Shown here: positions 38,427 to 48,045 of the stretch, piece after piece
Layout of the letters: each line of letters opens with the position of its first letter
How positions within the stretch are numbered: position 1 is the stretch's first letter
Source: Serratia surfactantfaciens
GTDB taxonomy: Bacteria; Pseudomonadota; Gammaproteobacteria; Enterobacterales; Enterobacteriaceae
Assembly: GCF_001642805.2 (NCBI RefSeq)
Contig: NZ_CP016948.1
Coordinates: forward strand, 1,612,001-1,676,000
Reading direction: 5' to 3'
DNA length: 64,000 bases
The notes under the pieces: generated by a model
The model's input: only the letters and a program-made list of their open reading frames with translations
What the model was told of the DNA's origin: nothing
Databases searched by the model: none
Made by a program: the position numbers and the translations under genes

Positions 38427-40271
38427 TTAGGCCAACACCACCTGATCGGTGTTGAAGTGATCGAGCGAGACGCCGATCAGCGTTACCTGGCTGTTGCCGA
38501 AGGCCAGCACCAGATCGTCGTTTTGCTGCGTGGCGTAGTCGCGGATATTGCCGCTGGCGCCTTCGGTGCCGATAAACACCAGTTTATCGGTGGCGTTGAA
38601 GCCATACAGCTGGTCGTGGCCGAAATCGCCGCTGAACAGGAAGGTATTGCCGTTGCCGACGCCCTTCAGGATGTCATCGCCGCTGCCGCCGACGAAGGTC
38701 AGGTTGCCGCCGGCGTGGCCGATAAGCGTGTCGTTGCCGGCGTTGCCGAACAGCCAGGCGTCGTGGCTGCGAGCCTGCAGGACGTCATCGCCGTCGCCGC
38801 CGGTGGTGGCGGCCGCATAGGCTTTGAGGCCCGAATCCGATTTCAATCCGGCGGCGGTCACCTGATGATCCACCTCTTTGCTGAAAATCAGCCAGGAGGT
38901 TTCTTTACTGCGCAAGGTGCTGATGTCGTCCGCCAATGTAATGCCGCCCTTGGCGTCGCGCAGGTAAAGCGTATTGCCGTCGTAGGCGACTTCGGTGTTT
39001 TTCAACGCCTGCTGGGTATCGAAGATATTGTGACCTTTGCCGCCGGCGATCAGATTATAGCCACCGGCGTCGCGGAAGATATCGTCGCCGTCGCGGCCCT
39101 CGAGATAGTCGTTGCCTTTGCCGCCCTTGATCAGGTCATTGCCGTCGCTGCCGATGATAAACGTCGGCCCGCTGTGGGTTTCCGCGTTGCGGTTCAGATC
39201 TTCCACCCAGGTATTGCCGCGCGTGACGTTCGACAGGTTGGAGACGATGATGGTCGAGTCTTTGTCGGTCAGCGAATAAAACTCGGAGTTCAGCACCCGC
39301 ATCAGACCATCCTGATAGAAAAACGGCAGGTGGGACAGCCAGGTCGGAATGTTGAGGATGGAGAACGGCAGCAGGTTCCAGGCGTCCGACGCGTAGTGGT
39401 CGTTGAAGTTGACGATATTGTTGGTGGCGGAGGTATGCGGCGCATCGTGGACGCCCAGTGACGGCAGGGTCAGCGAAGTGCCGTCGAGCGCACGGAACAC
39501 CGGATCGTTCTCATAGCCGATATTGATCACCTTGCCGCCGGCTTCGTACTGGGTCGGCGAGGCGAAGGCGACATAGTTGGACTGCGCGTAGAAACCACCC
39601 CAGTTGGCGTCGCTCTGCGCCGCCATGCTGTTGACCGCCAGTCCGCCGAGGCTATGGCCGCTAACCACCACGTCCTCGCCGCTCAGCCCGTGCGCCTGCG
39701 CGAATTTTGCCACGTCGCCCAGCAGTTGGCCGAAGGCCTTCAGCGTGTAGCCGTCGGCGTAGCCTTTCGGCCCGAACCCGGCCAACAGATCGTTAATCAC
39801 ATCGCCGATGGTATCGCCGATCAGCGTCTCGCGCGGGCCGCTGGTACCGCGAAATGAGATGCCAATGGCGGTGAGATTGCCTTCGCTGTCATATTTTCCC
39901 AGCACCTCGGCCTGCGCGGTGGTGTAACCGGCGGTTTCGCCGTAGTAGGTGCCGCGCGCATCGGTTTTACCGGCGTAGCCCAGCTGCGCGGCGCTGATGA
40001 CCGACCAGCCGGCATTGTTCACCGCCTCCTGCGCGGCCTGTTCGGAGTCGGGGTTCCAGGGAAGGCCGGGCAGACCGCCCTGTGATTGGGTGCTGCCGAT
40101 GAGCGCGGTGATCAGCGTCAGCGGCAGGCCCAACCCGAAACCGGTTTGGTGGTAGCCTTCATCGAAGCCGTTATCGATATTGTGGTAAGCGTAGGTAGAG
40201 ATGGCCAAGGCGTCGGAGAACAGCGCCTTCGACGCGTTTTCGTCAAGATCCTTATAGCTAAAGATGCCCAT
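38427..40271 (-). CDS. lipA: Extracellular RTX lipase LipA (type I secreted)
   Basis: A 614-residue family I.3 lipase of Serratia. The alpha/beta-hydrolase domain (1-320) carries the triad Ser207 (GHSLGG), Asp256 (GYENDPVF) and His314 (WLSHLPF). The C-terminal half holds calcium-binding RTX nonapeptide repeats (about 375-395, 493-550, for example GGKGNDYLEGRDGDD). The end LDHFNTDQVVLA is a type I secretion signal. In S. marcescens LipA is exported by LipBCD, which is not in this window. AAGGAACTG precedes the ATG. It is inserted between ydhF and sodC relative to E. coli and hydrolyses triacylglycerols in the medium. Confidence 0.97.
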   Translation of the reverse strand: MGIFSYKDLDENASKALFSDALAISTYAYHNIDNGFDEGYHQTGFGLGLPLTLITALIGSTQSQGGLPGLPWNPDSEQAAQEAVNNAGWSVISAAQLGYAGKTDARGTYYGETAGYTTAQAEVLGKYDSEGNLTAIGISFRGTSGPRETLIGDTIGDVINDLLAGFGPKGYADGYTLKAFGQLLGDVAKFAQAHGLSGEDVVVSGHSLGGLAVNSMAAQSDANWGGFYAQSNYVAFASPTQYEAGGKVINIGYENDPVFRALDGTSLTLPSLGVHDAPHTSATNNIVNFNDHYASDAWNLLPFSILNIPTWLSHLPFFYQDGLMRVLNSEFYSLTDKDSTIIVSNLSNVTRGNTWVEDLNRNAETHSGPTFIIGSDGNDLIKGGKGNDYLEGRDGDDIFRDAGGYNLIAGGKGHNIFDTQQALKNTEVAYDGNTLYLRDAKGGITLADDISTLRSKETSWLIFSKEVDHQVTAAGLKSDSGLKAYAAATTGGDGDDVLQARSHDAWLFGNAGNDTLIGHAGGNLTFVGGSGDDILKGVGNGNTFLFSGDFGHDQLYGFNATDKLVFIGTEGASGNIRDYATQQNDDLVLAFGNSQVTLIGVSLDHFNTDQVVLA

Positions 40272-40451
40272 ATCAGTTCCTTATGAAGTATGCCGCCTGG
40301 CCTGGATGTGAACTCTCATGCGCTGACGGTAGAAACAGGGAAACAACGTTAGCCGAACGACAGCTGGTCAGAGGACCAACATCGGTAAAATGATTATTAG
40401 CGCTAAATATTAGGCCTGCGAATCAAATTGGCGAGATTGTGCGTTGGTTAA

Positions 40452-40465
40452 CAGTGCCGGCACTG
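40452..40465. promoter_or_regulatory. 14-bp palindrome in the sodC promoter region
   Basis: CAGTGCCGGCACTG is a perfect palindrome that overlaps the expected -35 position of a start near 40485. A sigma-S-like -10, CTATACT, is at 40472-40478. Confidence 0.5.
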
Positions 40466-40512
40466 GCTCTCCTATACTGATAACTCGATATAGTCATTAA
40501 GGAGACTGATTG

Positions 40513-41034
40513 ATGAAACGTTATTGGTATGCGGCGTTTGGCCTGATGGCCTGTGGGGCCGCTCAGGCGGCAACGGTCGACGTTGAGATGAATTTGGTGA
40601 CCGGGCAGGGCATCGGTCAGGATATCGGCAAAGTGGTCATCAGCGAAACGCCGTACGGCTTGCTGTTCACGCCGGATTTGAAAGCGTTGCCGGCCGGGGT
40701 GCACGGTTTCCACGTGCATGAGAAAGGTAGCTGCGAACCGGGCATGAAGGACGGCAAGGCGGTGGCGGCGCTGGCGGCCGGCGGCCATTTCGATCCGCAA
40801 AAGACCGGCAAACATCTCGGGCCGTATGCCGACGGGCATCTGGGTGACCTGCCGGCCATCTATGTGACCGCCGACGGCATGGCTACCTATCCGGTGTTGG
40901 CGCCGCGGCTGAAGAAAATCAGCGAAATTGAAGGCAAAGCGCTGATGGTGCACGCCGGCGGCGATAATCATTCGGATCATCCACTGCCGCTCGGCGGCGG
41001 CGGTGAACGTTTCGCCTGCGGCGTGATTAAGTGA
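40513..41034 (+). CDS. sodC: Periplasmic Cu/Zn superoxide dismutase SodC
   Basis: A 173-residue precursor with a signal peptide of about 20 residues ([19 protein letters not shown]). The Cu/Zn ligands are in [34 protein letters not shown] and HAGGDNHSD. The mature enzyme removes superoxide in the periplasm. ATG 40513 is preceded by GGAGACTG. The -10 element CTATACT fits sigma-S control, as known for E. coli sodC. Confidence 0.96.
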   Translation: MKRYWYAAFGLMACGAAQAATVDVEMNLVTGQGIGQDIGKVVISETPYGLLFTPDLKALPAGVHGFHVHEKGSCEPGMKDGKAVAALAAGGHFDPQKTGKHLGPYADGHLGDLPAIYVTADGMATYPVLAPRLKKISEIEGKALMVHAGGDNHSDHPLPLGGGGERFACGVIK

Positions 41035-43065
41035 TCATCCGCCGCTAACGGCCGGGGCAGCGGCGGGCTGGCCGGTAGCCAGCTGCAGCTGCTGCAGCGA
41101 ACAGTAGAGCCGCCAAATCAGGCCGGCCAGATCGCGCGCCGCCTGTTCCGGGTGGTGCGCCAGCGCGTTGCTGATGCGCTGCAGCTCCTGCAGCGTGGCG
41201 TCGAGCGAGCTGTGCTGCACGCCTTTCTCCGTCATGATGCCGCGCAGGTGGTGAATGCAGACGTTGCGCACCGCCGACAGCGGATCGGAACGGGTTTGCC
41301 AGTCGCGCAGTTGCCAGACGATATGGCTGCAGTTGAGCAGCACCACGCCCCAGCGCAACAGCCAGGTGCGCGCCTCTTGATCCTGACTTTGGTTAAGCTG
41401 GCTGATGCGGTGGTAGATCAGCGATTCGAACTGACTTTCGCTCTGCTGCGGCCGTTTGCTCAACTGATCGATAAAATCGCGCCGCAGCGCGCGGATAATG
41501 CGGCGGCTTTTGCGTTTGTCCGAACTGGGGCGCAGGATTTGAAACGCCAGCCCGGCCAGCAGCACGCCGACGACTTTAGCGATATTGTCATTGATAAAGG
41601 ACTGGTAGTCATAACTCGGCGGATTGCTGACGGTCAGGAACGAGCCCATAAAGACGATCAGCTGCCCCCAGAGCGCGGCATAAGGCGGATGCTGCAGCTT
41701 GAGCATCTGCATGGTCACCAGGATCGGGAACAGGAAGGCGCAGAACACCCAAAAATCGTCGATCTGGATCATCAAACCGAATTTCACCACGAAACAGGCG
41801 ACCGAGAGCAGCAACACCGCCTTGAGCAAGGTGCTGATGCTGTTGATCGGTGAAGGCGTCGAAGAGTAAAGCACGCAGCTGATGGCGGTGAGCGTCAGCG
41901 CCGCGCTGCCGGCGTCCCACTGCGTGTTGATCCAGTAGGCACAGCCGATCACGATGCATAAAAAGGTGCGCAGGCCGTTGTAAGCGGCCTCATAACTGTC
42001 GGTGTGGCGCGCCAGCGAGGTGACGCGCGGCGGCTGGAGTTCGCTGACCGCCGTGGCGTTCTCCAGCCGCTGCAGCCAACGGTTGCAGCGCAGGTAAAGC
42101 CAGCAGAAATGTCGCAGACGCAGCCAGAAGGCGCGATGGCGATAGTCCGTCGGATCTTGCGGGGCGATTTGCTGGAGCAGGCGCGCCAAACGGTATTTGT
42201 CGGTGGCGGGATCGCGCAGTTCGTCCAGCAGCTGCGTCAGCACCGGCATCAGGTTGGCGGGGCGATCCGGCCAGTTCAGCAGCATGCGGCGCAGGCTGGA
42301 AATAACGCTGGTAATGCGCAGCTGCTGGTGCAACAGATAATTGAGCAGATTGTTTTGCCGCCGCAGCCGGTAGTGGCTCCAAAACGCCTGAATACGCAGC
42401 AGGTTCATGGTCAGGATTTGGCCGATGACCCCTTCGTGCGAGGTACGCATCTGCGCGGTGACCTCCGGCTGCCACAGCATGGCGGCGTGTTCCAGCAGGC
42501 GCAGCTGCATGCGCCGCAGCGAGGTCAGCAAGGCTTCGCCGTCGGAGGTGCTGGGCAGGATCATCATCATCAACCCGCCGCACAGAATGCCGGTGATCAC
42601 TTCACAAACCCGTGCCTGGGCAATATCGAAGATCTGCTGGGTATCGGTGACGTTGACCGTACCGAAGGCGATGATGGCGGCGGTATACCCCGCCAGCGCG
42701 AAGGCATACGAGACGTTGTTCTGGTAATGGTTGGAGATATAGGTGCACAGCCCGATCCAGGCGGCGATGAACAGCGTGAACAGCCAGGGATCGTTCAGAC
42801 AGTGGCCGGCGATCGCCACCGACGCGGCGGCGCCCAGCAGGCTGCCGAAGATGCGGCCGATGCTTTTGCTGATCACGCCGCCGATGGTGGGGAAGCTGAC
42901 CACCGCGGCAGAGGTCAGCGCCCAATAGGGTTCGTCGAGCTCGAGCACGAACGCTACCCACAGCGCCAGACACATCGCCAGCGAATTGCGCAGCGCGTAG
43001 CGCCATTGGCCGCCGGTCGCCTTACCCCAGGGGGTGCGGCTCCACTCCAGAAAAGACAGGTTCAC
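41035..43065 (-). CDS. ydhK: Fusaric-acid-resistance-type (FUSC) inner membrane efflux protein YdhK
   Basis: A 676-residue member of the FUSC/AaeB family. Two blocks of hydrophobic helices (about 30-170 and 370-510) enclose long cytoplasmic regions rich in arginine and leucine. Family members with an adaptor such as YdhJ export aromatic acids or drugs. The start is GTG 43065, 3 bp after the ydhJ stop. It is the last gene of the operon ydhI-ydhJ-ydhK, whose substrate is unknown. Its end abuts sodC from the other side. Confidence 0.9.
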   Translation of the reverse strand: MNLSFLEWSRTPWGKATGGQWRYALRNSLAMCLALWVAFVLELDEPYWALTSAAVVSFPTIGGVISKSIGRIFGSLLGAAASVAIAGHCLNDPWLFTLFIAAWIGLCTYISNHYQNNVSYAFALAGYTAAIIAFGTVNVTDTQQIFDIAQARVCEVITGILCGGLMMMILPSTSDGEALLTSLRRMQLRLLEHAAMLWQPEVTAQMRTSHEGVIGQILTMNLLRIQAFWSHYRLRRQNNLLNYLLHQQLRITSVISSLRRMLLNWPDRPANLMPVLTQLLDELRDPATDKYRLARLLQQIAPQDPTDYRHRAFWLRLRHFCWLYLRCNRWLQRLENATAVSELQPPRVTSLARHTDSYEAAYNGLRTFLCIVIGCAYWINTQWDAGSAALTLTAISCVLYSSTPSPINSISTLLKAVLLLSVACFVVKFGLMIQIDDFWVFCAFLFPILVTMQMLKLQHPPYAALWGQLIVFMGSFLTVSNPPSYDYQSFINDNIAKVVGVLLAGLAFQILRPSSDKRKSRRIIRALRRDFIDQLSKRPQQSESQFESLIYHRISQLNQSQDQEARTWLLRWGVVLLNCSHIVWQLRDWQTRSDPLSAVRNVCIHHLRGIMTEKGVQHSSLDATLQELQRISNALAHHPEQAARDLAGLIWRLYCSLQQLQLATGQPAAAPAVSGG

Positions 43066-43068
43066 ACT

Positions 43069-43932
43069 TTAGTTCCGCTGATGAATCGAAATGGTGCAGG
43101 TGGTGCCGGCGACCAGCGTCAAATCGGCGGGCACGTTGAGCAATTTTATCCGTACCGGCACGCGCTGGGCCAAACGTACCCAGGGAACATTAGGCTTAAC
43201 GTCCATTAATAGATCGTTGCTGCTGTCAACGCTCTGATCGTAAATGGCGCGGCCGATGCTCTCTACTTCCCCCTGCAGCGGCGTGTTGCCGTTATATAAA
43301 ACGATGTCCGCTTTATTGCCTTCTTTTATATGCTTCAGCTTGGTTTCTTCGAAATAACCGAGTACATAAAACGAGTGCACATCCACCAGCGCCACCAAGG
43401 GCGTGCCGGCGTTGGCGTAGTTTCCGACTCGCGCCTGCAGGTTGGTGATATAACCGTCCGTCGGGGCGTAAATTTTGGTTTTGCTCAAATTCCATTTGGC
43501 CTGCTCCAGGTTGGCCTGAGCGGCTTTATAGGCGGCCTTCATTGCCTGAGCAGCTAAATTGGACTCGTCCAAATCTTCAGCGGAAATAACGTTGCGCGGC
43601 AAACCGCGGCGGCGGGCGGCCTCGTGGTCCGCCTTGGCCAGATCGGATTGCGCTTTTGCCACAGCGGCCTCGGCATTGTCCAGCGCGATCTGGTAGGGCA
43701 CCGGGTCGAGGGTAAAAATCAGACTTCCCGCAGGTACGAACTGATTGTCATTCGCGCTTATTTTCTCTAATCTTCCAGAGACTTCAGGGGTGATATTGAC
43801 GAGTTCGGCGCGCACTTTTCCATCACGGGTCCATGGCGATTGCATATAATAATTCCAGAGCCACCAACCGGCACAGACGGCAATGGCGCAGACGATCACC
43901 GTAGAAAAGTATTTTAATGTTTTATGCTGCAT
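43069..43932 (-). CDS. ydhJ: HlyD-family periplasmic adaptor subunit YdhJ
   Basis: A 287-residue membrane-fusion protein (AaeA/EmrA-like). One N-terminal anchor helix (about 8-27) is followed by a biotinyl-lipoyl-like barrel and an alpha-helical hairpin (about 75-160). Typical segments are VSGRLEKISANDNQFVPAGS and IYAPTDGYITNLQARVGN. It links YdhK to an outer-membrane channel. Its start is 3 bp after ydhI. Confidence 0.92.
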   Translation of the reverse strand: MQHKTLKYFSTVIVCAIAVCAGWWLWNYYMQSPWTRDGKVRAELVNITPEVSGRLEKISANDNQFVPAGSLIFTLDPVPYQIALDNAEAAVAKAQSDLAKADHEAARRRGLPRNVISAEDLDESNLAAQAMKAAYKAAQANLEQAKWNLSKTKIYAPTDGYITNLQARVGNYANAGTPLVALVDVHSFYVLGYFEETKLKHIKEGNKADIVLYNGNTPLQGEVESIGRAIYDQSVDSSNDLLMDVKPNVPWVRLAQRVPVRIKLLNVPADLTLVAGTTCTISIHQRN

Positions 43933-43935
43933 GGG

Positions 43936-44172
43936 TTACCAACTCGCTAAAATCCATAAGGAACCGCTGACGGTCAGAACGAAAATGGACAGATCCATCA
44001 ACATGGGATGCCAGATTTCGCCGGAATACATCCAGTCTCGCAGCAGCTGATGAATCAGCAGCCATAAGACCAGCCCTAGCAAAAAAGCTTTAAATATAGG
44101 CGGAAAATAAAGCGATGCCCCCAGCACCAAATCGGGCAAGGGGGAAGAGGCGTGTAACCATGATGTATTCAC
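43936..44172 (-). CDS. ydhI: DUF1656 membrane protein YdhI
   Basis: A 78-residue inner-membrane protein with two helices (about 24-43 and 56-76). DUF1656 proteins occur as the small first gene of aaeXAB-type efflux operons. GTG start after AGGGA. The operon is divergent from slyA, with a SlyA palindrome in the 180-bp gap. Confidence 0.9.
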   Translation of the reverse strand: MNTSWLHASSPLPDLVLGASLYFPPIFKAFLLGLVLWLLIHQLLRDWMYSGEIWHPMLMDLSIFVLTVSGSLWILASW

Positions 44173-44324
44173 ATTAACAATCCCTAAGGGTGAATATGTT
44201 GAATATTTGCATAACGATTAAACAATAGCGGCTAAAAACAGTGGCTATTTCCACAATATACATTATATACATTTGTGTTTTTAATGTGAGTTACCCAAAA
44301 TAGTCTAAACTCTGGGAGGTAATG

Positions 44325-44336
44325 TTAGCATGCTAA
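44325..44336. promoter_or_regulatory. SlyA operator
   Basis: TTAGCATGCTAA is a perfect 12-bp palindrome differing by one base from the SlyA consensus TTAGCAAGCTAA. It lies 17 bp before the slyA start and suggests autoregulation, and perhaps control of the divergent ydhIJK. Confidence 0.85.
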
Positions 44337-44352
44337 TTATAAGGAGGGGGAA

Positions 44353-44784
44353 GTGGAGTCAACATTAGGTTCAGATTTAGCACGATTGGTTCGTGTTTGG
44401 CGCGCGCTCATCGATCATCGGCTCAAGCCGTTGGAGCTGACCCAAACACACTGGGTCACTTTGCACAATATCAATCGTTTGCCGCCGGAGCAGTCGCAGA
44501 TTCAGCTGGCGAAGGCGATCGGTATCGAGCAACCGTCACTGGTTCGTACGCTGGACCAATTGGAGGAGAAGGGGCTGATTACGCGCCACACCTGTGCCAA
44601 CGATCGCCGCGCGAAGCGCATCAAGCTGACCGAAGCGGCCGATCCGATCATCAGGGAAGTGGACAGCGTGATCACGTCTACGCGCAGTGAGATTTTAAGC
44701 GGCATTACCGCCGACGAAGTGCATCTGTTGGTTGGGCTGATTGGCAAGTTAGAACAAAATATCACCGAACTGCAAAGCAAATAA
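44353..44784 (+). CDS. slyA: MarR-family transcriptional regulator SlyA
   Basis: A 143-residue winged helix-turn-helix protein. The DNA-binding region reads [20 protein letters not shown] and the beta wing [13 protein letters not shown]. SlyA counteracts H-NS at AT-rich promoters and controls virulence and envelope genes in enterics. The start is GTG 44353 after GGAGGGGG. The AT-rich DUF4214 gene in this window is the kind of target H-NS and SlyA act on, but no direct site was identified there. Confidence 0.96.
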   Translation: MESTLGSDLARLVRVWRALIDHRLKPLELTQTHWVTLHNINRLPPEQSQIQLAKAIGIEQPSLVRTLDQLEEKGLITRHTCANDRRAKRIKLTEAADPIIREVDSVITSTRSEILSGITADEVHLLVGLIGKLEQNITELQSK

Positions 44785-44834
44785 TAATATTCTTATTTTT
44801 TCTACGATTACAGTTTCACAGCATCAGAAATAAA

Positions 44835-44860
44835 ACCGGAGGCGATTGCCTCCGGTTTGC
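44835..44860. terminator. Terminator between slyA and slyB
   Basis: AAACCGGAGGC and GCCTCCGGTTT form an 11-bp stem with a 4-nt loop. On the minus strand it is followed by TTATTTC, so it mainly serves slyB; slyA is convergent. Confidence 0.8.
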
Positions 44861-44878
44861 CGTGTGTCGCCTGCTGAC

Positions 44879-45343
44879 TTACAGCGGAGAGACGGTGATG
44901 GTGTCGCCCATGCGCGCCATGCGTACGCGCTGGCCCGGGCTGAACTTGGTGTCGCCCGCTTTCTGTACCACCACGATGTTCTCTTTCTGGTCGGTTTTGA
45001 TTTCCAGCTCGTAGCCTGAGGTACGGCCGGCCACTTCACCGATGCTGTTGCCTGCCGCGCCGCCGGCGATAGCGCCCGCCGCGGTAGCCAGCGTACGGCC
45101 GGTGCCGCCGCCAACGGTGTTACCCAACAGGCCGCCAATCACCGCGCCGCCGATCATCCCCAAGGCGTTGGAGCCCTCGCCGCCCTGAATTTTAACCGGA
45201 CGCACGGAAACCAGCGTCCCGTAGGTGACGTTCTGCACCTGTTTGGCCTGCGAGGACGAGTAGACATCGCCGGACATGGATTCATTGGCGCACCCAGCCA
45301 GCGTAACGGCGGCGACGGCAACGACGAGAAGACGCTTGATCAT
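44879..45343 (-). CDS. slyB: Outer membrane lipoprotein SlyB
   Basis: A 154-residue lipoprotein with lipobox LAGC (Cys17, then ANES). The middle is a glycine-rich 17-kDa-antigen-type segment with two predicted amphipathic membrane helices (ALGMIGGAVIGGLLG, AAGAIAGGAAGNSIG). In E. coli SlyB is induced by PhoPQ and stabilises outer-membrane proteins under stress. The start is ATG 45343; upstream codons have no similarity. A PhoP box is present upstream. Confidence 0.95.
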   Translation of the reverse strand: MIKRLLVVAVAAVTLAGCANESMSGDVYSSSQAKQVQNVTYGTLVSVRPVKIQGGEGSNALGMIGGAVIGGLLGNTVGGGTGRTLATAAGAIAGGAAGNSIGEVAGRTSGYELEIKTDQKENIVVVQKAGDTKFSPGQRVRMARMGDTITVSPL

Positions 45344-45694
45344 ATAAAACTCCTGATGGTAGTAGTCCATAACCTGGCAATGCTCTCCAGGCAAGATTCA
45401 GTGAAAATGATAGACAAAGTATGGCGGAAAGTTGGCATATCACCATGCTTCATCGCTGCACGCAGCTTAACTTTCCTCTGTTCAACCAATAATAAACCGC
45501 GGTTTACCTTTATGACAGCCTCGGCGACATTCCGTTGCCGGTTAAGGCACGGTTTAACACATAAAGTGTGCCACAGCGGCGCATCTGGCTCACGCCCCGC
45601 AAAAAAAGCATCATAATTCATGGCGTTAATTCGTCAATTCTGGTTTATTTGTCAGGATGAAATTTGCTTACCGCGCAGGTTAGAGGATGTTGCT
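45344..45694. other. Divergent slyB/anmK promoter region
   Basis: Apart from the PhoP box at 45482-45498 I see no gene and no other recognised site in these 351 bp. A short ribosome site for anmK (GAGGA) ends the region. Confidence 0.5.
45482..45498 (-). promoter_or_regulatory. PhoP box upstream of slyB
   Basis: On the minus strand GGTTTA-TTATT-GGTTGA matches the PhoP direct repeat (G/T)GTTTA-N5-(G/T)GTTTA at 11 of 12 positions, about 140 bp before the slyB start codon. Confidence 0.82.
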
Positions 45695-46816
45695 ATGAAG
45701 TCAGGCCGCTATATAGGCGTCATGTCCGGCACCAGTCTGGACGGGATCGATGTGGTATTGGCCGCGATCGACGATCGCATGGTGGCGCAGCAGGCCAGCT
45801 ATAGCCATCCGATGCCGATCGCGCTGAAAAAAGAGATTCTTGGCATGTGCCAGGGGCAGCAGACCACCCTGGCCGCCGTCGGCCGGTTGGACGCTCAGTT
45901 GGGCACGCTGTTCGGCGAAGCGGTGCTCGGCCTGCTGAAGCAAACCGGCATCGACGCGGAGCAGATCACCGCCATCGGTTGTCACGGCCAGACGGTGTGG
46001 CACGAACCGGAGGGCGACGCGCGTTTCTCAATGCAGCTCGGCGACAACAACCGCATCGCGGCGTTGACCGATATCACCACCGTCGGCGATTTCCGCAGGC
46101 GCGATATGGCCTACGGCGGGCAGGGCGCGCCGCTGGTGCCGGCGTTTCATCAGGCGCTGCTGGGGCATCCGCTCGAACGGCGCATGGTGCTGAACGTTGG
46201 CGGCATCGCCAACCTGTCTTTGCTGCTGCCCGGTACGCCGGTGCGCGGTTTCGACACCGGGCCGGGCAACATGCTGATGGATGCCTGGGTGTGGCGCCAC
46301 CGCACGCAGCCTTACGATCAGGACGGCGGCTGGGCTATGCAGGGGCGAGTCTGCTTGCCGCTGCTGCAGCAGATGCTGGCGGATCCTTACTTCGCGCTGC
46401 CGGCACCGAAAAGCACTGGGCGCGAGTATTTCAATATCGCCTGGCTGGAGCGCCAGCTGGCCGGATTGCCGGCGATTGCGCCGGTCGACGTGCAGGCCAC
46501 GCTCACGGAGTTGACCGCGGTCAGCATCAGTGAGCAGGTGCAGCTGGCCGGCGGGTGTGAAAGGCTGCTGGTATGCGGCGGCGGGGCGCGCAACACGCTG
46601 CTGATGGCGCGCCTGTCGGCGTTGCTGCCGGGGACGGAAGTCGGGTTGACCGACGACTGCGGGGTCAGCGGCGACGACATGGAGGCGCTGGCTTTCGCCT
46701 GGCTGGCGTTTCGCACGCTGTCCGGCCAGGCCGGTAACCTGCCGTCGGTGACCGGCGCCAGCCGTGAAACGGTGCTGGGTGGGATTTATCCGGTTTTGCC
46801 ATTGGGGGGCCGTTAG
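45695..46816 (+). CDS. anmK: Anhydro-N-acetylmuramic acid kinase
   Basis: A 373-residue sugar kinase of the ASKHA fold that converts anhydroMurNAc from peptidoglycan recycling to MurNAc-6-phosphate. The ATP-binding [13 protein letters not shown] is at the N-terminus, with [33 protein letters not shown] and VCGGGARN following. ATG 45695 is preceded by GAGGA; the frame is open further upstream without similarity. Confidence 0.96.
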   Translation: MKSGRYIGVMSGTSLDGIDVVLAAIDDRMVAQQASYSHPMPIALKKEILGMCQGQQTTLAAVGRLDAQLGTLFGEAVLGLLKQTGIDAEQITAIGCHGQTVWHEPEGDARFSMQLGDNNRIAALTDITTVGDFRRRDMAYGGQGAPLVPAFHQALLGHPLERRMVLNVGGIANLSLLLPGTPVRGFDTGPGNMLMDAWVWRHRTQPYDQDGGWAMQGRVCLPLLQQMLADPYFALPAPKSTGREYFNIAWLERQLAGLPAIAPVDVQATLTELTAVSISEQVQLAGGCERLLVCGGGARNTLLMARLSALLPGTEVGLTDDCGVSGDDMEALAFAWLAFRTLSGQAGNLPSVTGASRETVLGGIYPVLPLGGR

Positions 46817-46861
46817 CTCTGTTAGGATAGCCTGTGAAGGATTTTTCTAAGGAGCAACAGC

Positions 46862-47164
46862 ATGAAAAAAGTCATTTTCGTCGCCGGCGCGCTGGCGCTG
46901 TCCGGCTGCAGCTACATCCTGCCGCAGAGCAGCCAGACGATGCACTATCAGTGCGGCACCACGCCGCTGACGGTGGCGCTGGACGGCAAGGCGAGCGAAG
47001 TCAGCCTGCTGATGGATGGCGAACAGCTGCATCTCAAGCAGGTGCTGGCGTTGACCGGCGCCAAATACAGCGACGGTAAATACACGTTTTGGTCGAAAGA
47101 CCGCAACGCCTATCTTGAACGCAACGGCAAAGTTGTGATGAGCGACTGCGTGCTGACGGACTAA
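46862..47164 (+). CDS. mliC: Membrane-bound C-type lysozyme inhibitor MliC (YdhA)
   Basis: A 100-residue lipoprotein with lipobox LSGC (Cys16). The MliC fold is recognised by [12 protein letters not shown] and a C-terminal [19 protein letters not shown] ending in a second cysteine (SDCVLTD); the two mature cysteines probably form a disulfide. It inhibits host C-type lysozyme. AAGGAGC precedes the ATG; it lies 45 bp after anmK. Confidence 0.92.
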   Translation: MKKVIFVAGALALSGCSYILPQSSQTMHYQCGTTPLTVALDGKASEVSLLMDGEQLHLKQVLALTGAKYSDGKYTFWSKDRNAYLERNGKVVMSDCVLTD

Positions 47165-47253
47165 AGGCCGGTGGCGGCGTCGGAGCGATTGAGTTCCTGA
47201 CGCCGCAGGCGCAGAATGTAACGACGGATTTTTTCAGTTGGTCGATAACCCAG

Positions 47254-47907
47254 ATGATTGAAAAGAATGAGTTTGATGTTGCGGACCTGCGCCGTGAATA
47301 CACCCGAGGCGGCCTGCGCCGCAACGATCTGACCGCCAGCCCGCTCGAGCTGTTCGAGCGTTGGTTGAAACAGGCCTGCGACGCGCGCCTGGCCGATCCC
47401 ACCGCCATGTGCGTCGCGACCGTCGACGAGCACGGCCAGCCTTATCAACGCATCGTGCTGCTGAAGCACTTCGATGAGCAGGGGCTGGTGTTCTACACCA
47501 ATCTCGGCAGTCGCAAGGCGCAGCAGCTGGCGCACAACCCGCATATCAGCCTGCTGTTCCCCTGGCACATGCTCGATCGCCAGGTGATTTTCCTCGGCCA
47601 GGTGGAGCGCCTGTCGACTTTCGAAGTGCTGAAGTATTTCAACAGCCGGCCGAAAGACAGCCAGATCGGCGCCTGGGTTTCGCAGCAGTCGTCGCGCATT
47701 TCCGCGCGCGGCGTGCTGGAAAGCAAATTCCTCGAGCTGAAGCAGAAGTTCCAGCAGGGCGAGGTGCCGCTGCCGAGTTTCTGGGGCGGATTCCGCGTGA
47801 AATTCGACTCCGTCGAGTTCTGGCAGGGCGGCGCCCATCGCCTGCATGACCGTTTCCTGTATCAGCGGGACGGGAATGACTGGAAAATTGACCGACTGGC
47901 ACCCTGA
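47254..47907 (+). CDS. pdxH: Pyridoxamine 5'-phosphate oxidase
   Basis: A 217-residue FMN enzyme that oxidises pyridoxine or pyridoxamine 5'-phosphate to PLP, the cofactor of SufS in this window among many others. The FMN-binding segment [18 protein letters not shown] and the C-terminal [12 protein letters not shown] with WKIDRLAP are conserved. The ATG lacks a strong ribosome site, but the N-terminus aligns with E. coli PdxH ([12 protein letters not shown]). Confidence 0.96.
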   Translation: MIEKNEFDVADLRREYTRGGLRRNDLTASPLELFERWLKQACDARLADPTAMCVATVDEHGQPYQRIVLLKHFDEQGLVFYTNLGSRKAQQLAHNPHISLLFPWHMLDRQVIFLGQVERLSTFEVLKYFNSRPKDSQIGAWVSQQSSRISARGVLESKFLELKQKFQQGEVPLPSFWGGFRVKFDSVEFWQGGAHRLHDRFLYQRDGNDWKIDRLAP

Positions 47908-47926
47908 AGACGGAAAATCCCCTCTA

Positions 47927-47957
47927 AGCGCTGGTGCTGACGCCGCCGGCGCTTTAT
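47927..47957 (+). terminator. Possible terminator after pdxH
   Basis: AAGCGC and GCGCTT, with partly paired inner bases, lie 20 nt after pdxH and are followed by TTATTC. The stem is imperfect. Confidence 0.4.
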
Positions 47958-48045
47958 TCTATGCGCTACCCTGAATTTTTATTTCGCCACTGGGCGAAAG
48001 GCCGTGTACCGGCAAAGGTGCATTCGTTTATACATGGAGTCATTG

